Origin: JBHHUI01 sp965248775
Lineage (GTDB): Bacteria; Chloroflexota; Anaerolineae; Anaerolineales; JBHHUI01
DNA: 64,000 nt
Reading direction: 5' to 3'
Assembly (NCBI GenBank): GCA_965248775.1
Contig: OZ252150.1
Location: forward strand, 1,302,001-1,366,000
Shown here: positions 54,210 through 63,294 of the stretch, in pieces
Position numbering within the stretch: position 1 is the stretch's first letter
How the letters are laid out: each line of letters opens with the position of its first letter
Notes under the pieces: generated by a model
The model's input: the letters and a program-made list of their open reading frames with translations, nothing else
Databases searched by the model: none
What the model was told of the DNA's origin: nothing
Translations under genes and position numbers: made by a program

Positions 54210-55475
54210 TTATTTCAGCTGTTCCCTACTATACCCCAGCATGCGGCGGGCGATGATGAGAAGGTTAATCTGATAGGTGCCTTCGTAGATGTCATTTATC
54301 TTCGCGTCTCGCATCCACTTTTCAACAAGTAATTCGCGCGAATAACCGAGTGGCCCGAGTAGTTGCACGGCCTTTTGCGTGATCCAGGTTACAGCTACGC
54401 CGGCTTTGGCTTTGCACATTGAAGCTTCTATTGGATTGTGCATCTTCTGATCGGCCATCCAGGCGGCGCGCTTGGTGAGCAGCCATGCAGCTTTGTGCTG
54501 TGCTTTCATCTTCATCAAATCGCGCTCCAGAGCAGTCCACTTGTGGGGTGGGGCATCGAAGCGCGGCCGAATGCCCTTATCTGCTAATTCCTGCAATGTA
54601 AATTCCAAAGCCGCACGGCCAACGCCCATGGCACTCGCGGCCACGATTGGGCGCGTATTGTCGAAAGTTTTCATCACGCCCTTGAAGCCTTTGCGGCCCT
54701 TGCCAGTGATAACTTCGGCGCTGCCAAGAATATTGTCATATGGGATGCGGCAGTCGTCAAATACAAGCGTGGCCGTGTCGCTGGCGCGAATGCCGAGTTT
54801 CTTCTCCGTGTGCGCAACGGTGAATCCGGGAGTGCCGGCTTCTACGACGAAGGATTTAATGCCCGCCCGCCCGGCGCTCGCGTCGACAGTGGCCCATACG
54901 ACTACAAGGCCATCCGGTTGAGTCCCTGCCATTTTCCCGGATGTGATGAATATCTTTTCGCCGTTTAACACCCATTCATTCGTCTCAGTATCATGCTGCG
55001 CTGACGCTTTGATATTCGCTGTATCCGAGCCGGCGTGTGACTCGGTTATCGCCATCGCACCCCATTTGGGCTTGCCCTCGGTGAAGCGCCGCAGGAATCG
55101 TTCTTTTTGTTCGGGAGTTCCCACAGCATCGATGGCCGCGCCGCCCAGCCCGGCATTCGGCGTGGACAAATATAGGCCAACATCGCCCCAGGACATAATC
55201 TCGACAAAATGAATGAAGGCAATGTTTCCGGTGCGCTGCTTCTTGACCTTCCCGTCGTTTGTGCTGATTTCGCTGGATGATTTCTGGAGGGATCGCTCCA
55301 GGTCCGCATTTGCGCGTACTTTTGTGACCTCCCACATGGGGTTGATATATTCCCAGGCGGGCTCGCTTTCGCGTTCGTCGTATTCGCGTGCAATCGGGCG
55401 CATCAGCGTATTCGCCATCGCCTCGATCATGTCGACCTGCTGTTGGATGTTTTCAGATAGTATAAAGTCGATCAT
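54210..55475 (-). CDS. Acyl-CoA dehydrogenase
   Basis: 421 residues. FAD-dependent acyl-CoA dehydrogenase with WGAMAITESHAGSDTANIKA (about 137-156), VLNGEKIFITSG, FDNTRPIVAASAMGVGRAALEFTL, and the end KINDIYEGTYQINLLIIARRMLG that holds FAD contacts and, in many relatives, the catalytic base region. Electrons go to ETF, for which genes stand at the window start. It is the second dehydrogenase of the operon, 60 bases after the first. Confidence 0.92.
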   Translation of the reverse strand: MIDFILSENIQQQVDMIEAMANTLMRPIAREYDERESEPAWEYINPMWEVTKVRANADLERSLQKSSSEISTNDGKVKKQRTGNIAFIHFVEIMSWGDVGLYLSTPNAGLGGAAIDAVGTPEQKERFLRRFTEGKPKWGAMAITESHAGSDTANIKASAQHDTETNEWVLNGEKIFITSGKMAGTQPDGLVVVWATVDASAGRAGIKSFVVEAGTPGFTVAHTEKKLGIRASDTATLVFDDCRIPYDNILGSAEVITGKGRKGFKGVMKTFDNTRPIVAASAMGVGRAALEFTLQELADKGIRPRFDAPPHKWTALERDLMKMKAQHKAAWLLTKRAAWMADQKMHNPIEASMCKAKAGVAVTWITQKAVQLLGPLGYSRELLVEKWMRDAKINDIYEGTYQINLLIIARRMLGYSREQLK

Positions 55476-55535
55476 TGCTTTTCTCCGGGTCGAAAGTCAG
55501 ACCTTAGACCTTTGACTTTCGACTTTTGACCCATG

Positions 55536-56630
55536 TCAGACGAACGCCATACCATCGAAGCTGGCGAAGCCGCGCGCGTTGCGTAGCCAGAGTTCGACCG
55601 GATGCTCGCGGATATAACCATGTCCACCGAGCACTTGCAAGGCACTGTCCGCAACATTAAGCACCATCTCGTCAGCGTACATGCGAGCGAGGGTGGCGGC
55701 TTCAATTGCAGCCTCGCCGCTGTCGCGCCGCCAGGCGGCTTCCCATGCCATCAGGCGGGTGGCGTCTACTTCAATCGCCATCTCGGCCAGCAGGAAGGCA
55801 ATCGACTGGCGCTGGGCAATTTTCTCGCCAAAGGCTTCGCGTTCTTTGGCGTAGGCCGTCGCATACTCCAGCGCGGCGCGACCAACTCCGACAGCCAGAG
55901 CTGCGAGGGCCACATTCGATCGTGCGAGTAGGGTCCCAATGTCACTGCCCTCTTCTTCGCCAAGCCGACATTCGACTGGCACGCGGCAGTTCTCGAGTTG
56001 GAGCGAATACGTGGGAAGGGCCTTCAGCCCCATCAGTTTTTCGCGCTCACCCACTTGTAATCCAGGGTTGGATTTTTCGATAATGAAGGCCTGCGTTTCA
56101 CCACCTTCATTGACATAGACCAGGAACGTATCGGCCTGATCCGCCAGGGGTACATAGGTCTTCCTGCCGTTGAGGCTATACATTCCTTCGCCGAGTTCGG
56201 CTGTGGTTTCCAGATTTCGGGGATCGAAGAGATACTTTGGCTCAACGATTGTCCCCGTCAGATTTGGAGCCGCCTCGTTACAAACAAGCGGTAAATAAGA
56301 TTCGCGCTGCGCCGTGCTCCCGAATTCACGGATGGGGAAGGCGAGTTGGGCCGGTGCCAGCAACTGTAACGTTGCCGAGAGATCTCCCCATGCAAGTTCT
56401 TCGTACGCAAGCGCTGCTGTTAGCGCGGGTTGTTCGTCGGCATAGCCGCCATACTCTTCGGGGATACCGGCTGGAACCAGGCCGAGATTCCAACCGATTT
56501 CAAGTACATCATTGGGCACCTGTCCATCCTCATCGGCAGCACGTAAGTTCTTGCGGAGTTCATTTTCTGCGAAGCGATGGATAGCGTCTACGAACTCTTG
56601 TTGATCGTCAGTGAGCTCGAATGAAATCAT
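55536..56630 (-). CDS. Acyl-CoA dehydrogenase, divergent paralogue
   Basis: 364 residues. Same fold as its neighbours (FELTDDQQEFVDAIHRFAENEL; LVPAGIPEEYGGY; YSLNGRKTYVPLADQADTFLVYV; ALAVGVGRAALEYATAYAKEREAFGEKIAQRQSIAFLLAEMAIE; VLGGHGYIREHPVELWLRNARG). The usual E-P-x-A-G-S-D segment is replaced by GTIVEPKYLFD, so it may be specialised or act as a partner subunit. It is the first gene of the operon, behind the tandem operators at 56701-56735. Confidence 0.88.
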   Translation of the reverse strand: MISFELTDDQQEFVDAIHRFAENELRKNLRAADEDGQVPNDVLEIGWNLGLVPAGIPEEYGGYADEQPALTAALAYEELAWGDLSATLQLLAPAQLAFPIREFGSTAQRESYLPLVCNEAAPNLTGTIVEPKYLFDPRNLETTAELGEGMYSLNGRKTYVPLADQADTFLVYVNEGGETQAFIIEKSNPGLQVGEREKLMGLKALPTYSLQLENCRVPVECRLGEEEGSDIGTLLARSNVALAALAVGVGRAALEYATAYAKEREAFGEKIAQRQSIAFLLAEMAIEVDATRLMAWEAAWRRDSGEAAIEAATLARMYADEMVLNVADSALQVLGGHGYIREHPVELWLRNARGFASFDGMAFV

Positions 56631-56700
56631 AATTCCCCTTGGGGGACGCAGGAGGCCCGGAAGAACAGGCGTTGCCCCGCGAGTGCTGTATAATTGATTC

Positions 56701-56735
56701 GCTGACTGTCGGTCAGTTACTGACTGCCAGTCAGT
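56701..56735. promoter_or_regulatory. Tandem 17-bp operators of a TetR-like fatty-acid regulator
   Basis: ACTGACTGCCAGTCAGT (56719-56735) is a perfect 17-base palindrome. GCTGACTGTCGGTCAGT (56701-56717) is a near copy with two differences, one base apart. They lie in the 135-base gap between the beta-oxidation operon and the divergent hemolysin-III gene. Such paired sites are typical of TetR-family repressors of fatty-acid degradation. The regulator gene is not next to them. Confidence 0.75.
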
Positions 56736-56765
56736 TCAATAAGTTTACACCGAGTCGAACGAAAA

Positions 56766-57428
56766 ATGCAACCAATTCGCCGGATTATTTCATTGAAGGA
56801 ACCATTTAATGGCATCAGCCATTTGTTCGCATCTTTTGGGGCGCTGGTCGGGACGGTATTCCTCGTTACTGGCGGTCCTGATAATGCTGGCCGGAGGGTT
56901 GCATTCATTATTTATGGTGTGAGTCTGATATCCCTTTTCAGTGCCAGTGCTGCTTATCATGGAATCCGCACCAGCCAGAGGGGCGAACTATTTTTAAGAC
57001 GTCTCGACCACAGTGCTGTGTATTTACTCATTGCAGGAACATTCACTCCACCAACATTCATCTTGCTCGCCGGCCCTTGGCGATTGGGGTTACTCATAAC
57101 AGTTTGGTCGCTTGCAATCATTGGCATATTTTTGAAGATATTTTTACCATTTGGGCCGCGCTGTCTTTCACCAACTCTGTATCTGTTTATGGGCTGGATG
57201 GGCGTTCTACCTGCCGTCCAGATCTATACGCAACTTCCGAATGCAATCTTCTGGTTGGCTATGGGTGCGATGTTTTATACACTCGGGGCTGCAGTCTACG
57301 TTCGGAAACTGCCCAATCCATTACCGGATGTGATAGGCTTTCATGGGCTTTGGCACTTGTTTGTCATCGCAGGGAGTTTGTGCCATTATCTGATGATCTA
57401 TCTCTATGTTCTTCCTCATCGGGGGTAG
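56766..57428 (+). CDS. Hemolysin III / PAQR family membrane protein
   Basis: 220 residues with seven membrane helices. Conserved residues: EPFNGISHLFASFGALVGTVFL at the start, SAAYHGIRTSQRGELFLRRLDHSAVYLLIAGTFTPPTF with the Ser/His/Asp metal site, and FHGLWHLFVIAGSLCHYLMIYL at the end with the two further His. PAQR proteins are zinc-dependent membrane hydrolases linked to lipid homeostasis. It shares its promoter region with the beta-oxidation operon and is followed after 42 bases by an acyl-CoA dehydrogenase. Confidence 0.93.
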   Translation: MQPIRRIISLKEPFNGISHLFASFGALVGTVFLVTGGPDNAGRRVAFIIYGVSLISLFSASAAYHGIRTSQRGELFLRRLDHSAVYLLIAGTFTPPTFILLAGPWRLGLLITVWSLAIIGIFLKIFLPFGPRCLSPTLYLFMGWMGVLPAVQIYTQLPNAIFWLAMGAMFYTLGAAVYVRKLPNPLPDVIGFHGLWHLFVIAGSLCHYLMIYLYVLPHRG

Positions 57429-57470
57429 TACTATTCGTTTGCCGCCTTGGAGTCGATTGGAGTAATAAAA

Positions 57471-58613
57471 ATGCTATCCTTTGAATTGTCCGACGAACAA
57501 CAAATGCTACGTGATCTGGCGCGCGACTTTTCACGCAATTCCATTGCGCCGGTGGCAGCGCATCATGACGAGACTTCAGAATTTCCCTGGCAGCTTGTCA
57601 AGGAAGGACGCGAAATTGGATTGTTGAACGCGAGCATTCCCGAAGAATATGGGGGTGCCGGAGCATCGGTGATGGAAGATTGCCTCGTTGCCGAGGAGCT
57701 GACCTGGGGCTGTTCAGGTGTGGGGACGATCTTCGGCGCACATTCGCTCGGGGCAACGCCAATCATACTTGCGGGTAGTGAGGAGCAGAAGAAAGAGTTC
57801 TTTGGCAGGATCGTAAACGATGGGCAAATTGCCTGTTATGGCCTTAGTGAGCCAGAGGCCGGTTCGGACGTTGCTGGTATTTTGACCAGCGCAACCCGTC
57901 AGGGAGACAAATATATCATCAATGGCTCAAAGACCTTCATATCCAATGCCGGGGTCGCTGACATTTTTATTATTTTTGCCATTACCGATAAATCCGATCC
58001 CCATCACGGTATGACAGCCTTCATCATGGAAAAAGGAATGCCCGGACTGACTGTCGGACGAAAGTTCGATAAAATGGGCCAGCGTTGTGCGGATACATCC
58101 GAGGTGATTTTGCAGGAAGTGGAAGTGCCATTGGCCTGCCGCTTAGGTGAAGAAGGGAAAGGTTTCCAACTTGCCATGCGTACCTTCGATCGCACGCGCG
58201 TGCCAACGGCCGCCGGTGCTGTCGGTGTGGCGCAACGGGCTCTGGATGAAGCGACAAAATACGCCAAAGAACGCAAATCATTCGGCAAGTCAATTGGGAG
58301 CTACCAGGGGATTGGATTTAAGCTAGCCGATATGGCGATGAATATAGAAGCGGGCCGTTTACTCACCTGGAAGGCGGCGAGTCTGGTAGATGCAGGCAGC
58401 CCCAGCAACAAACAATCGGCTTTTGCCAAGGCGTTTGCCGCGGATATGGCAATGCAGGCCACGGTGGATGCAGTCCAGGTTCACGGCGGTTATGGCTTTA
58501 TGAAAGAATTCCCGGTCGAGAAACTGATGCGAGATGTGAAGATCTACCAGATATATGAGGGCACTTCGGAAATCCAACGGCTGATCATCAGCCGTGAACT
58601 GATGCGCAATTAG
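57471..58613 (+). CDS. Acyl-CoA dehydrogenase, short-chain type
   Basis: 380 residues from the ATG at 57471, chosen because TTGGAGTAATAAAA precedes it. Canonical: CYGLSEPEAGSDVAGILT (about 120), YIINGSKTFISNAGVADIFIIFA, DRTRVPTAAGAVGVAQRALDEATKYAKERKSFGKSIGSYQGI, QVHGGYGFMKEFPVEKLMRDVKIYQIYEGTSEIQRLIISREL with the Glu of YEGTSE as catalytic base candidate. It oxidises acyl-CoA to enoyl-CoA and passes electrons to ETF. It is co-directional with hemolysin III. Confidence 0.95.
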   Translation: MLSFELSDEQQMLRDLARDFSRNSIAPVAAHHDETSEFPWQLVKEGREIGLLNASIPEEYGGAGASVMEDCLVAEELTWGCSGVGTIFGAHSLGATPIILAGSEEQKKEFFGRIVNDGQIACYGLSEPEAGSDVAGILTSATRQGDKYIINGSKTFISNAGVADIFIIFAITDKSDPHHGMTAFIMEKGMPGLTVGRKFDKMGQRCADTSEVILQEVEVPLACRLGEEGKGFQLAMRTFDRTRVPTAAGAVGVAQRALDEATKYAKERKSFGKSIGSYQGIGFKLADMAMNIEAGRLLTWKAASLVDAGSPSNKQSAFAKAFAADMAMQATVDAVQVHGGYGFMKEFPVEKLMRDVKIYQIYEGTSEIQRLIISRELMRN

Positions 58614-58666
58614 TATCTTGCCTCACAGGCGTGCTTTTTATTCTGTAGAGCAGAATACCCCGTAGA

Positions 58667-58710
58667 GTTAGCACCCAGTGCTAACCCCACTGGGTAGCTT
58701 GCTAAGTGGG
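58667..58710. repeat. Cluster of interleaved palindromes after the acyl-CoA dehydrogenase
   Basis: GTTAGCAC (58667-58674) pairs with GTGCTAAC (58678-58685); ACCCAGTG (58673-58680) pairs with CACTGGGT (58688-58695); CCCACT (58686-58691) pairs with AGTGGG (58705-58710). The dyads overlap in an a-b-a'-b' order, so only one set can form at a time, or a pseudoknot. Just before it TTCTG/CAGAA makes a small hairpin (58641-58655). Confidence 0.75.
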
Positions 58711-58722
58711 TTCAAAGATGAA

Positions 58723-58800
58723 GCAAAACCCATCCCGAAGGGGAAAATTCAGTAATACCCCGCCTGCTTGCAGCGGGGTTAGGAATTTTCATGGTTTTGC
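58723..58800. repeat. Long imperfect hairpin between 58.7 and 58.8 kb
   Basis: Three nested dyads share one centre: GCAAAACC-C-AT / ATGGTTTTGC (58723-58733 and 58791-58800), GAAAATTC / GAATTTTC (58743-58750 and 58783-58790), ACCCCGC / GCGGGGT (58757-58763 and 58773-58779). It ends 38 bases before the next gene. It can serve as a terminator of the dehydrogenase unit or be a MITE-like repeat; together with 58667-58710 it fills the 225-base gap. Confidence 0.75.
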
Positions 58801-58838
58801 CTCTTTATTAACGAGCCTGATAATCTCCATCAACCAAA

Positions 58839-60059
58839 ATGGGAAAGAAAATTGAAATCAATGTTGCTGCGCTGCTGCTCTATGTGCTCGGTGCAATTGC
58901 ACTCATCATTCTAGTTTGGCTTGTAGCGAGCGCAGGTCGCCTGACAAGTGAACGCAATCCAGGGGAAACGCCTGAACTGTTTGTCGTCACACCCCGGCCA
59001 ACGCCGGAGCCCGCTGCGACGGTGCCCGTCGCCGTCTGGAATTACATTGTCACACCCACACCGGGACCGACAGCAGGTGGCATCGCGACGCTTGTCCCGG
59101 TCACGCCACCCCCTCTGATCTATCCCGAACCGCGCGCCCGATCGGGATTCCACTTCGGTGGCCAGGTGCTGGATTTCGGGCTGGCCGCGGTGGACAAGAT
59201 GCGCCTCGCCGGTATGCCTTGGGTAAAGTTCCAAATCCCGGTGGGCGCGGGGGATGCCGAAGAGCGGATTTTCCAAGCGCACCAGCGAGGGTTTAAGGCA
59301 CTGGTTAGCATTATTGGCGGCCGCAATGATGTGCTCGAGCCCGGCTACGGTGCAGCCTTCGGAGCATACGCGGCTGAGGTGGCTGCCTTCAATGCCGATG
59401 CGATTGAAATCTGGAACGAGCCGAATATTGCGCGCGATTGGCCTGCCGGGCATATTGATCCCGGTTTGTATCTCAATATATTGCGCCCAAGTTACGAAGC
59501 TATCAAGAGTGTCAACCCGAATACGATTGTTGTGAGCGCGGGGCTTTCTCCAACATTACTGGCAGAGAACTTACGCACAGAGAACTTCTGGACAGAAGTA
59601 GATTACACAACAGAGCTTGTTGCTCGGGGTGGATTGAATTACCTGGACTGCTTCGGAATTCACTACAACATCGCTAACTCGCCTCCCACAGCGACCGACC
59701 CGTCGCTCACAGGCGATGCTGCTTTTTTCTACTATCCGCGTATTCTGGAACATTACAATGCTGTTAGTCGCGGAACACGCCCGGTCTGCTTCACAGAGTA
59801 TGGAATTCTGACTGATGAAGGTATGCAGGATCTTATGGAAGTTGCGCCCAACTTCCTGTGGGCGGACGACAACACGCTCCAAGAGCAAGGCGATTGGTTG
59901 AATCTTGCGCGCGCAATTTCAGCAGGGAATGCGCAGGTTGAAATGATGATTGTGTGGAACGTGGACTTCTGGCACTATGGTGCCGATCCGCATGCCGGCT
60001 ATGCCATCATCCGGCCTGACGGCAGCTGCCCTTCTTGCGATGTACTGGCGGGTCAATAA
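58839..60059 (+). CDS. Membrane-anchored clan GH-A-like glycoside hydrolase
   Basis: 406 residues. One N-terminal helix (VAALLLYVLGAIALIILVWLVASAG) anchors it, followed by a Thr/Pro-rich linker (VVTPRPTPEPAATVPV, IVTPTPGPTAGG). The catalytic part from about residue 100 is a TIM barrel: FHFGGQVLDFGLAAVDKMRLAGMPWVKFQ, ADAIEIWNEPNIARDWP with the acid/base Glu of GH-A enzymes, and RPVCFTEYGILTDEG with the likely nucleophile Glu, then MIVWNVDFWHYG. The substrate is a glycan but its kind is unknown. It is followed 17 bases later by an FAH-family gene. Confidence 0.82.
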   Translation: MGKKIEINVAALLLYVLGAIALIILVWLVASAGRLTSERNPGETPELFVVTPRPTPEPAATVPVAVWNYIVTPTPGPTAGGIATLVPVTPPPLIYPEPRARSGFHFGGQVLDFGLAAVDKMRLAGMPWVKFQIPVGAGDAEERIFQAHQRGFKALVSIIGGRNDVLEPGYGAAFGAYAAEVAAFNADAIEIWNEPNIARDWPAGHIDPGLYLNILRPSYEAIKSVNPNTIVVSAGLSPTLLAENLRTENFWTEVDYTTELVARGGLNYLDCFGIHYNIANSPPTATDPSLTGDAAFFYYPRILEHYNAVSRGTRPVCFTEYGILTDEGMQDLMEVAPNFLWADDNTLQEQGDWLNLARAISAGNAQVEMMIVWNVDFWHYGADPHAGYAIIRPDGSCPSCDVLAGQ

Positions 60060-60076
60060 ACTCTTGGGAGGATATT

Positions 60077-60937
60077 ATGCGTTTGATTACCTGTGAATAT
60101 GATCGGAAACAGCGACTTGGAATTGTGGAGGGGGAGGTGGTAAAGCTCCTGCCAATGGACGAGCAGTTTCCCTATGATATGCTCGAACTTATTCGAGGTG
60201 GCTCTGAGCAGATTTCGAGCGGGAGTGCTACATCGCAAGACAACGTAGCATTATCGGAAGTTGAATTGTTGGCTCCGATTCCGCGCCCACTAAAGAACAT
60301 TATTTGTCTCGGTCTCAACTATGCTGACCACGCCAGAGAATCCTTTGCGGCACGCGGTCGCGAAGTAGTTTTACCTGAGCATCCAGTAGTGTTCACGAAA
60401 TCGCCAACAAGCGTGATAGGTCCTTACGATGATATTCGCATCGATCCTTCCTTCTCGCTGCAGGTGGATTGGGAAGTTGAGCTGGCTTTCATCATCGGGC
60501 GGGGGGGACGAAATATTTCGGTTGATGCTGCTTTGCAGCATGTATTCGGTTACACGGTAATAAATGATGTCTCTGCTCGCGATGTGCAAAACCAGCACAA
60601 ACAATTTTTCCTCGGCAAAAGTATGGATACAAGTTGTCCGATGGGCCCGTGGATCGTGACGGCCGATGAAATTGAAGACCCACAGAATCTCGATCTGCGA
60701 ACATGGGTCAATGGTGAGCTAAAGCAGGACTCGAATACGCGCGAACACATATTTGATGTTGCACGAACTATTTCGATTTTATCGAAAGGGATGACACTAG
60801 AACCCGGGGATGTGATTTCCACAGGCACACCGGCGGGAGTCGGGTTTGCCCGCACACCGCCAGAATTCCTACAACCCGGTGATGTCGTTGAATGTGAGGT
60901 GGAAGGGATTGGGCGCTTGCGGAACGGCGTTGTTTAG
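60077..60937 (+). CDS. Fumarylacetoacetate hydrolase family protein
   Basis: 286 residues from the ATG at 60077, preceded by TTGGGAGGATATT. The FAH fold shows in NIICLGLNYADHARE, VVFTKSPTSVIGPYDDIRI, VDWEVELAFIIGRGGRNIS with the metal Glu pair, FGYTVINDVSARDVQ, FLGKSMDTSCPMGPWIV and TLEPGDVISTGTPAGVGFARTP. Members hydrolyse, decarboxylate or isomerise 2-keto acids in aromatic or sugar catabolism. It converges with the broken adenosine deaminase gene (2 bases between stops). Confidence 0.93.
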   Translation: MRLITCEYDRKQRLGIVEGEVVKLLPMDEQFPYDMLELIRGGSEQISSGSATSQDNVALSEVELLAPIPRPLKNIICLGLNYADHARESFAARGREVVLPEHPVVFTKSPTSVIGPYDDIRIDPSFSLQVDWEVELAFIIGRGGRNISVDAALQHVFGYTVINDVSARDVQNQHKQFFLGKSMDTSCPMGPWIVTADEIEDPQNLDLRTWVNGELKQDSNTREHIFDVARTISILSKGMTLEPGDVISTGTPAGVGFARTPPEFLQPGDVVECEVEGIGRLRNGVV

Positions 60938-61700
60938 GCTCACCACAGATTTAACTCATCTAGAAGAACCTTTCGTCGTTCTTCGGTTGTGAAGGCTCCT
61001 AAGATTGCATTTCGGGTAAAGCTGAGCAATTCCGAATCGGAAAAACCCAATTCAGAAGCGATTGCATATTCGCGTCCGATTGTTGTCCAAATCCGAACGG
61101 GGTCATCCGTGTTGAGTGTAACAGGGACGCCGGCCGATACGAACTTCCGAATTGGATGTTCTTCGTAGGTCGGCACCGCACCAAGTATGACATTTGAAGA
61201 TAAACAGCACTCCACTATGATGTCGTTCTTATTCAAGGATTCGAGTAGCCATGAGTCTGTTCCAGCAAAAACGGCATGCCCGATTCGGGTGAGGTTAGGT
61301 ATACGCAGAGCTGCGGCGAGATTAGCAACGGAGAACTCCCCCGCATGCACAGTCGTTCGTAACCCCGCTTCGGTAACCCTGTCTGCCCAGCGGTAGATGA
61401 CATCCCAGAGGGAAGGATCAGCCTCTTGCGAATAAGGGGTCGTTGAGAAGTCGATTCCAGCCAGACCTTCCTGAGCCAATTCTAAGCAGATTTCCAATTG
61501 CCTCTCCGCAATTCGCAAATGTGCGGGATTGTCGTCTAGCGGAAGATGGACGACAGCCTCTGCAAACAGTAGAGGGTATCGTATTTGCACTCGTTGTTCG
61601 GCTTGGCGAAACAAGTACATAAAATTTGGCCGCTTGAGAGCGTGTCCAGAAGCGCCAAAGCGCAATTCTACCAACACAGCGCCATCGGCAGCGTTCTCTT

Positions 61701-63294
61701 CTAGCAGTTTGTCGGAGAGCAACCTGAGATAGCGAAATCGGTGATAATCTACGGGCATGGCTAGAAAATTCAAGAAACCCAATTACGAAGTGATGCTCAA
61801 ACAGACAATCAGTCTGGAAGAAGCCCTGCCATCCAATCATTTGGCACGATTTGTGGTGGATGTTATCGCCCAGTTGGATTTGGGTATGATCTATGCACAA
61901 TATGCACCGACGGGTGGTCAACCTATTGCGCCAGAGATCCTGTTGGGATTGCTCTTCTATGGTTATGCCAACGGGGTGTTCAGTTCTCGTAAGATTGAGA
62001 AAGCCACCTATGAGAGTATCCCATTCCGCTATATTGCCAGTGGGCTGCATCCTGACCACGACACAATTGCCAACTTTCGCAAAACCTTTCTGGCTGAGAT
62101 CCAAGAGTTATTTGTGCAGATCTTGCTCCTGGCCCAAGTTGCTGAGGTGCTGAAGTTGGGTAATATCAGTCTGGATGGTAGCAAGGTGCATGCTGATGCA
62201 TCCAAGAGCAAAGCGGTCAGTTACAAGCGTCTGATAAAACTAGAGACCCAACTGCGCCAGGAAGTGAACAAACTCTTCGAACTCGGTGAGCAAGCTGATC
62301 AGGGTGATCTCCAGTTGCCGGAAGGGCTCGTCATTGAAGACGAAATTGCCATTCGCAAGAAACGTTTGGCAAATCTGGCAGAAGCCAAAGCCGTCTTAGA
62401 AGCCCGTGCGCAGGAACGATATGAAGCCGAGAGGGCTGAATACGAAGCCAAACAGCGTGAGCGGGAAGAAAAGTCTCGCAAAACTGGGCATAAACCCCGA
62501 GGTCGCAAACCGAAACCACCGCAGCCGGGACCACGGGACAAAGATCAGTACAACTTCACTGATCCGGACTCTCGCATCATGAAAAACAGCACCAATAATG
62601 GCTTCGACCAGCATTACAACGTTCAAGTTGCTGTGGAGCAGGAGAGCCTCTTGATTGTGGCGCCTTCACTTTCGAACCATCCGAATGACAAAAAAGAAGC
62701 TGAGCCAACCCTGGATGCCATCTCTCCAAAAGTAGGCAAACCAAAGGCTGCCGCTTTGGATTATGGATATTTCAGCAAAGCGAACATCGCAGCACTTGAG
62801 AAGCTTGGCATTGATCCTTACATTGCTACCGGTCGCGAACCTCACCACAAAAGCTGGCGTACCTTCTTTGAACAAATGCCTGCTCCGCCACCGGAAGATG
62901 CCAGTCCGAAAGTCAAGATGGCTTACAAACTACAAACCGAAATCGGCAAAGCCAGCTACCGTTTACGCAAATGCACAGTGGAACCCGTCATTGGTATCAT
63001 CAAGGAAGTCCTGGGCTTCCGCCAGTTTTCTCTGCGCGGCCTGCTGGCAGCAGCCGGGGAATGGTGTCTGGTCTGCCTAGCGTTCAACCTCAAACGCATG
63101 CACACCCTCTACCAAGCAAAGGGTGTGCTTTAGCCGGGGCTGCTTTGGCGCGCCTGCTACTCGCTGAGAGAAGGTGGTTTGCCCTCCATGAAATGCACAC
63201 TGTTTTACGCTTGTTTTGTCGCAATCAACTGCTCATTTTGCCCTGTAGGGCTATTCATGTTGTAAAAGTACTTGTCTCTCCGACAAACTGCTAG
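61701..63294. mobile_element. IS1182-type element, copy C, 1594 bp
   Basis: Same ends and length as copies A and B. It lies inside an adenosine deaminase-like gene with CTAG on both sides (61701-61704 and 63291-63294); the host gene needs exactly one CTAG to be in frame, which shows that CTAG is a true 4-base target duplication. Confidence 0.95.
61757..63133 (+). CDS. IS1182-family transposase, copy C
   Basis: 458 residues, complete. It has FLAEIQEL as copy A and AKGVL at the end as copy B. Catalytic blocks as in copy A. It is likely able to act. Confidence 0.93.
   Translation: MARKFKKPNYEVMLKQTISLEEALPSNHLARFVVDVIAQLDLGMIYAQYAPTGGQPIAPEILLGLLFYGYANGVFSSRKIEKATYESIPFRYIASGLHPDHDTIANFRKTFLAEIQELFVQILLLAQVAEVLKLGNISLDGSKVHADASKSKAVSYKRLIKLETQLRQEVNKLFELGEQADQGDLQLPEGLVIEDEIAIRKKRLANLAEAKAVLEARAQERYEAERAEYEAKQREREEKSRKTGHKPRGRKPKPPQPGPRDKDQYNFTDPDSRIMKNSTNNGFDQHYNVQVAVEQESLLIVAPSLSNHPNDKKEAEPTLDAISPKVGKPKAAALDYGYFSKANIAALEKLGIDPYIATGREPHHKSWRTFFEQMPAPPPEDASPKVKMAYKLQTEIGKASYRLRKCTVEPVIGIIKEVLGFRQFSLRGLLAAAGEWCLVCLAFNLKRMHTLYQAKGVL

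Noticed and set aside
58667..58790. A CRISPR array in the repeat-rich gap
   Set aside because: The repeats are inverted, of different sequence and without regular spacers; no cas gene is near.
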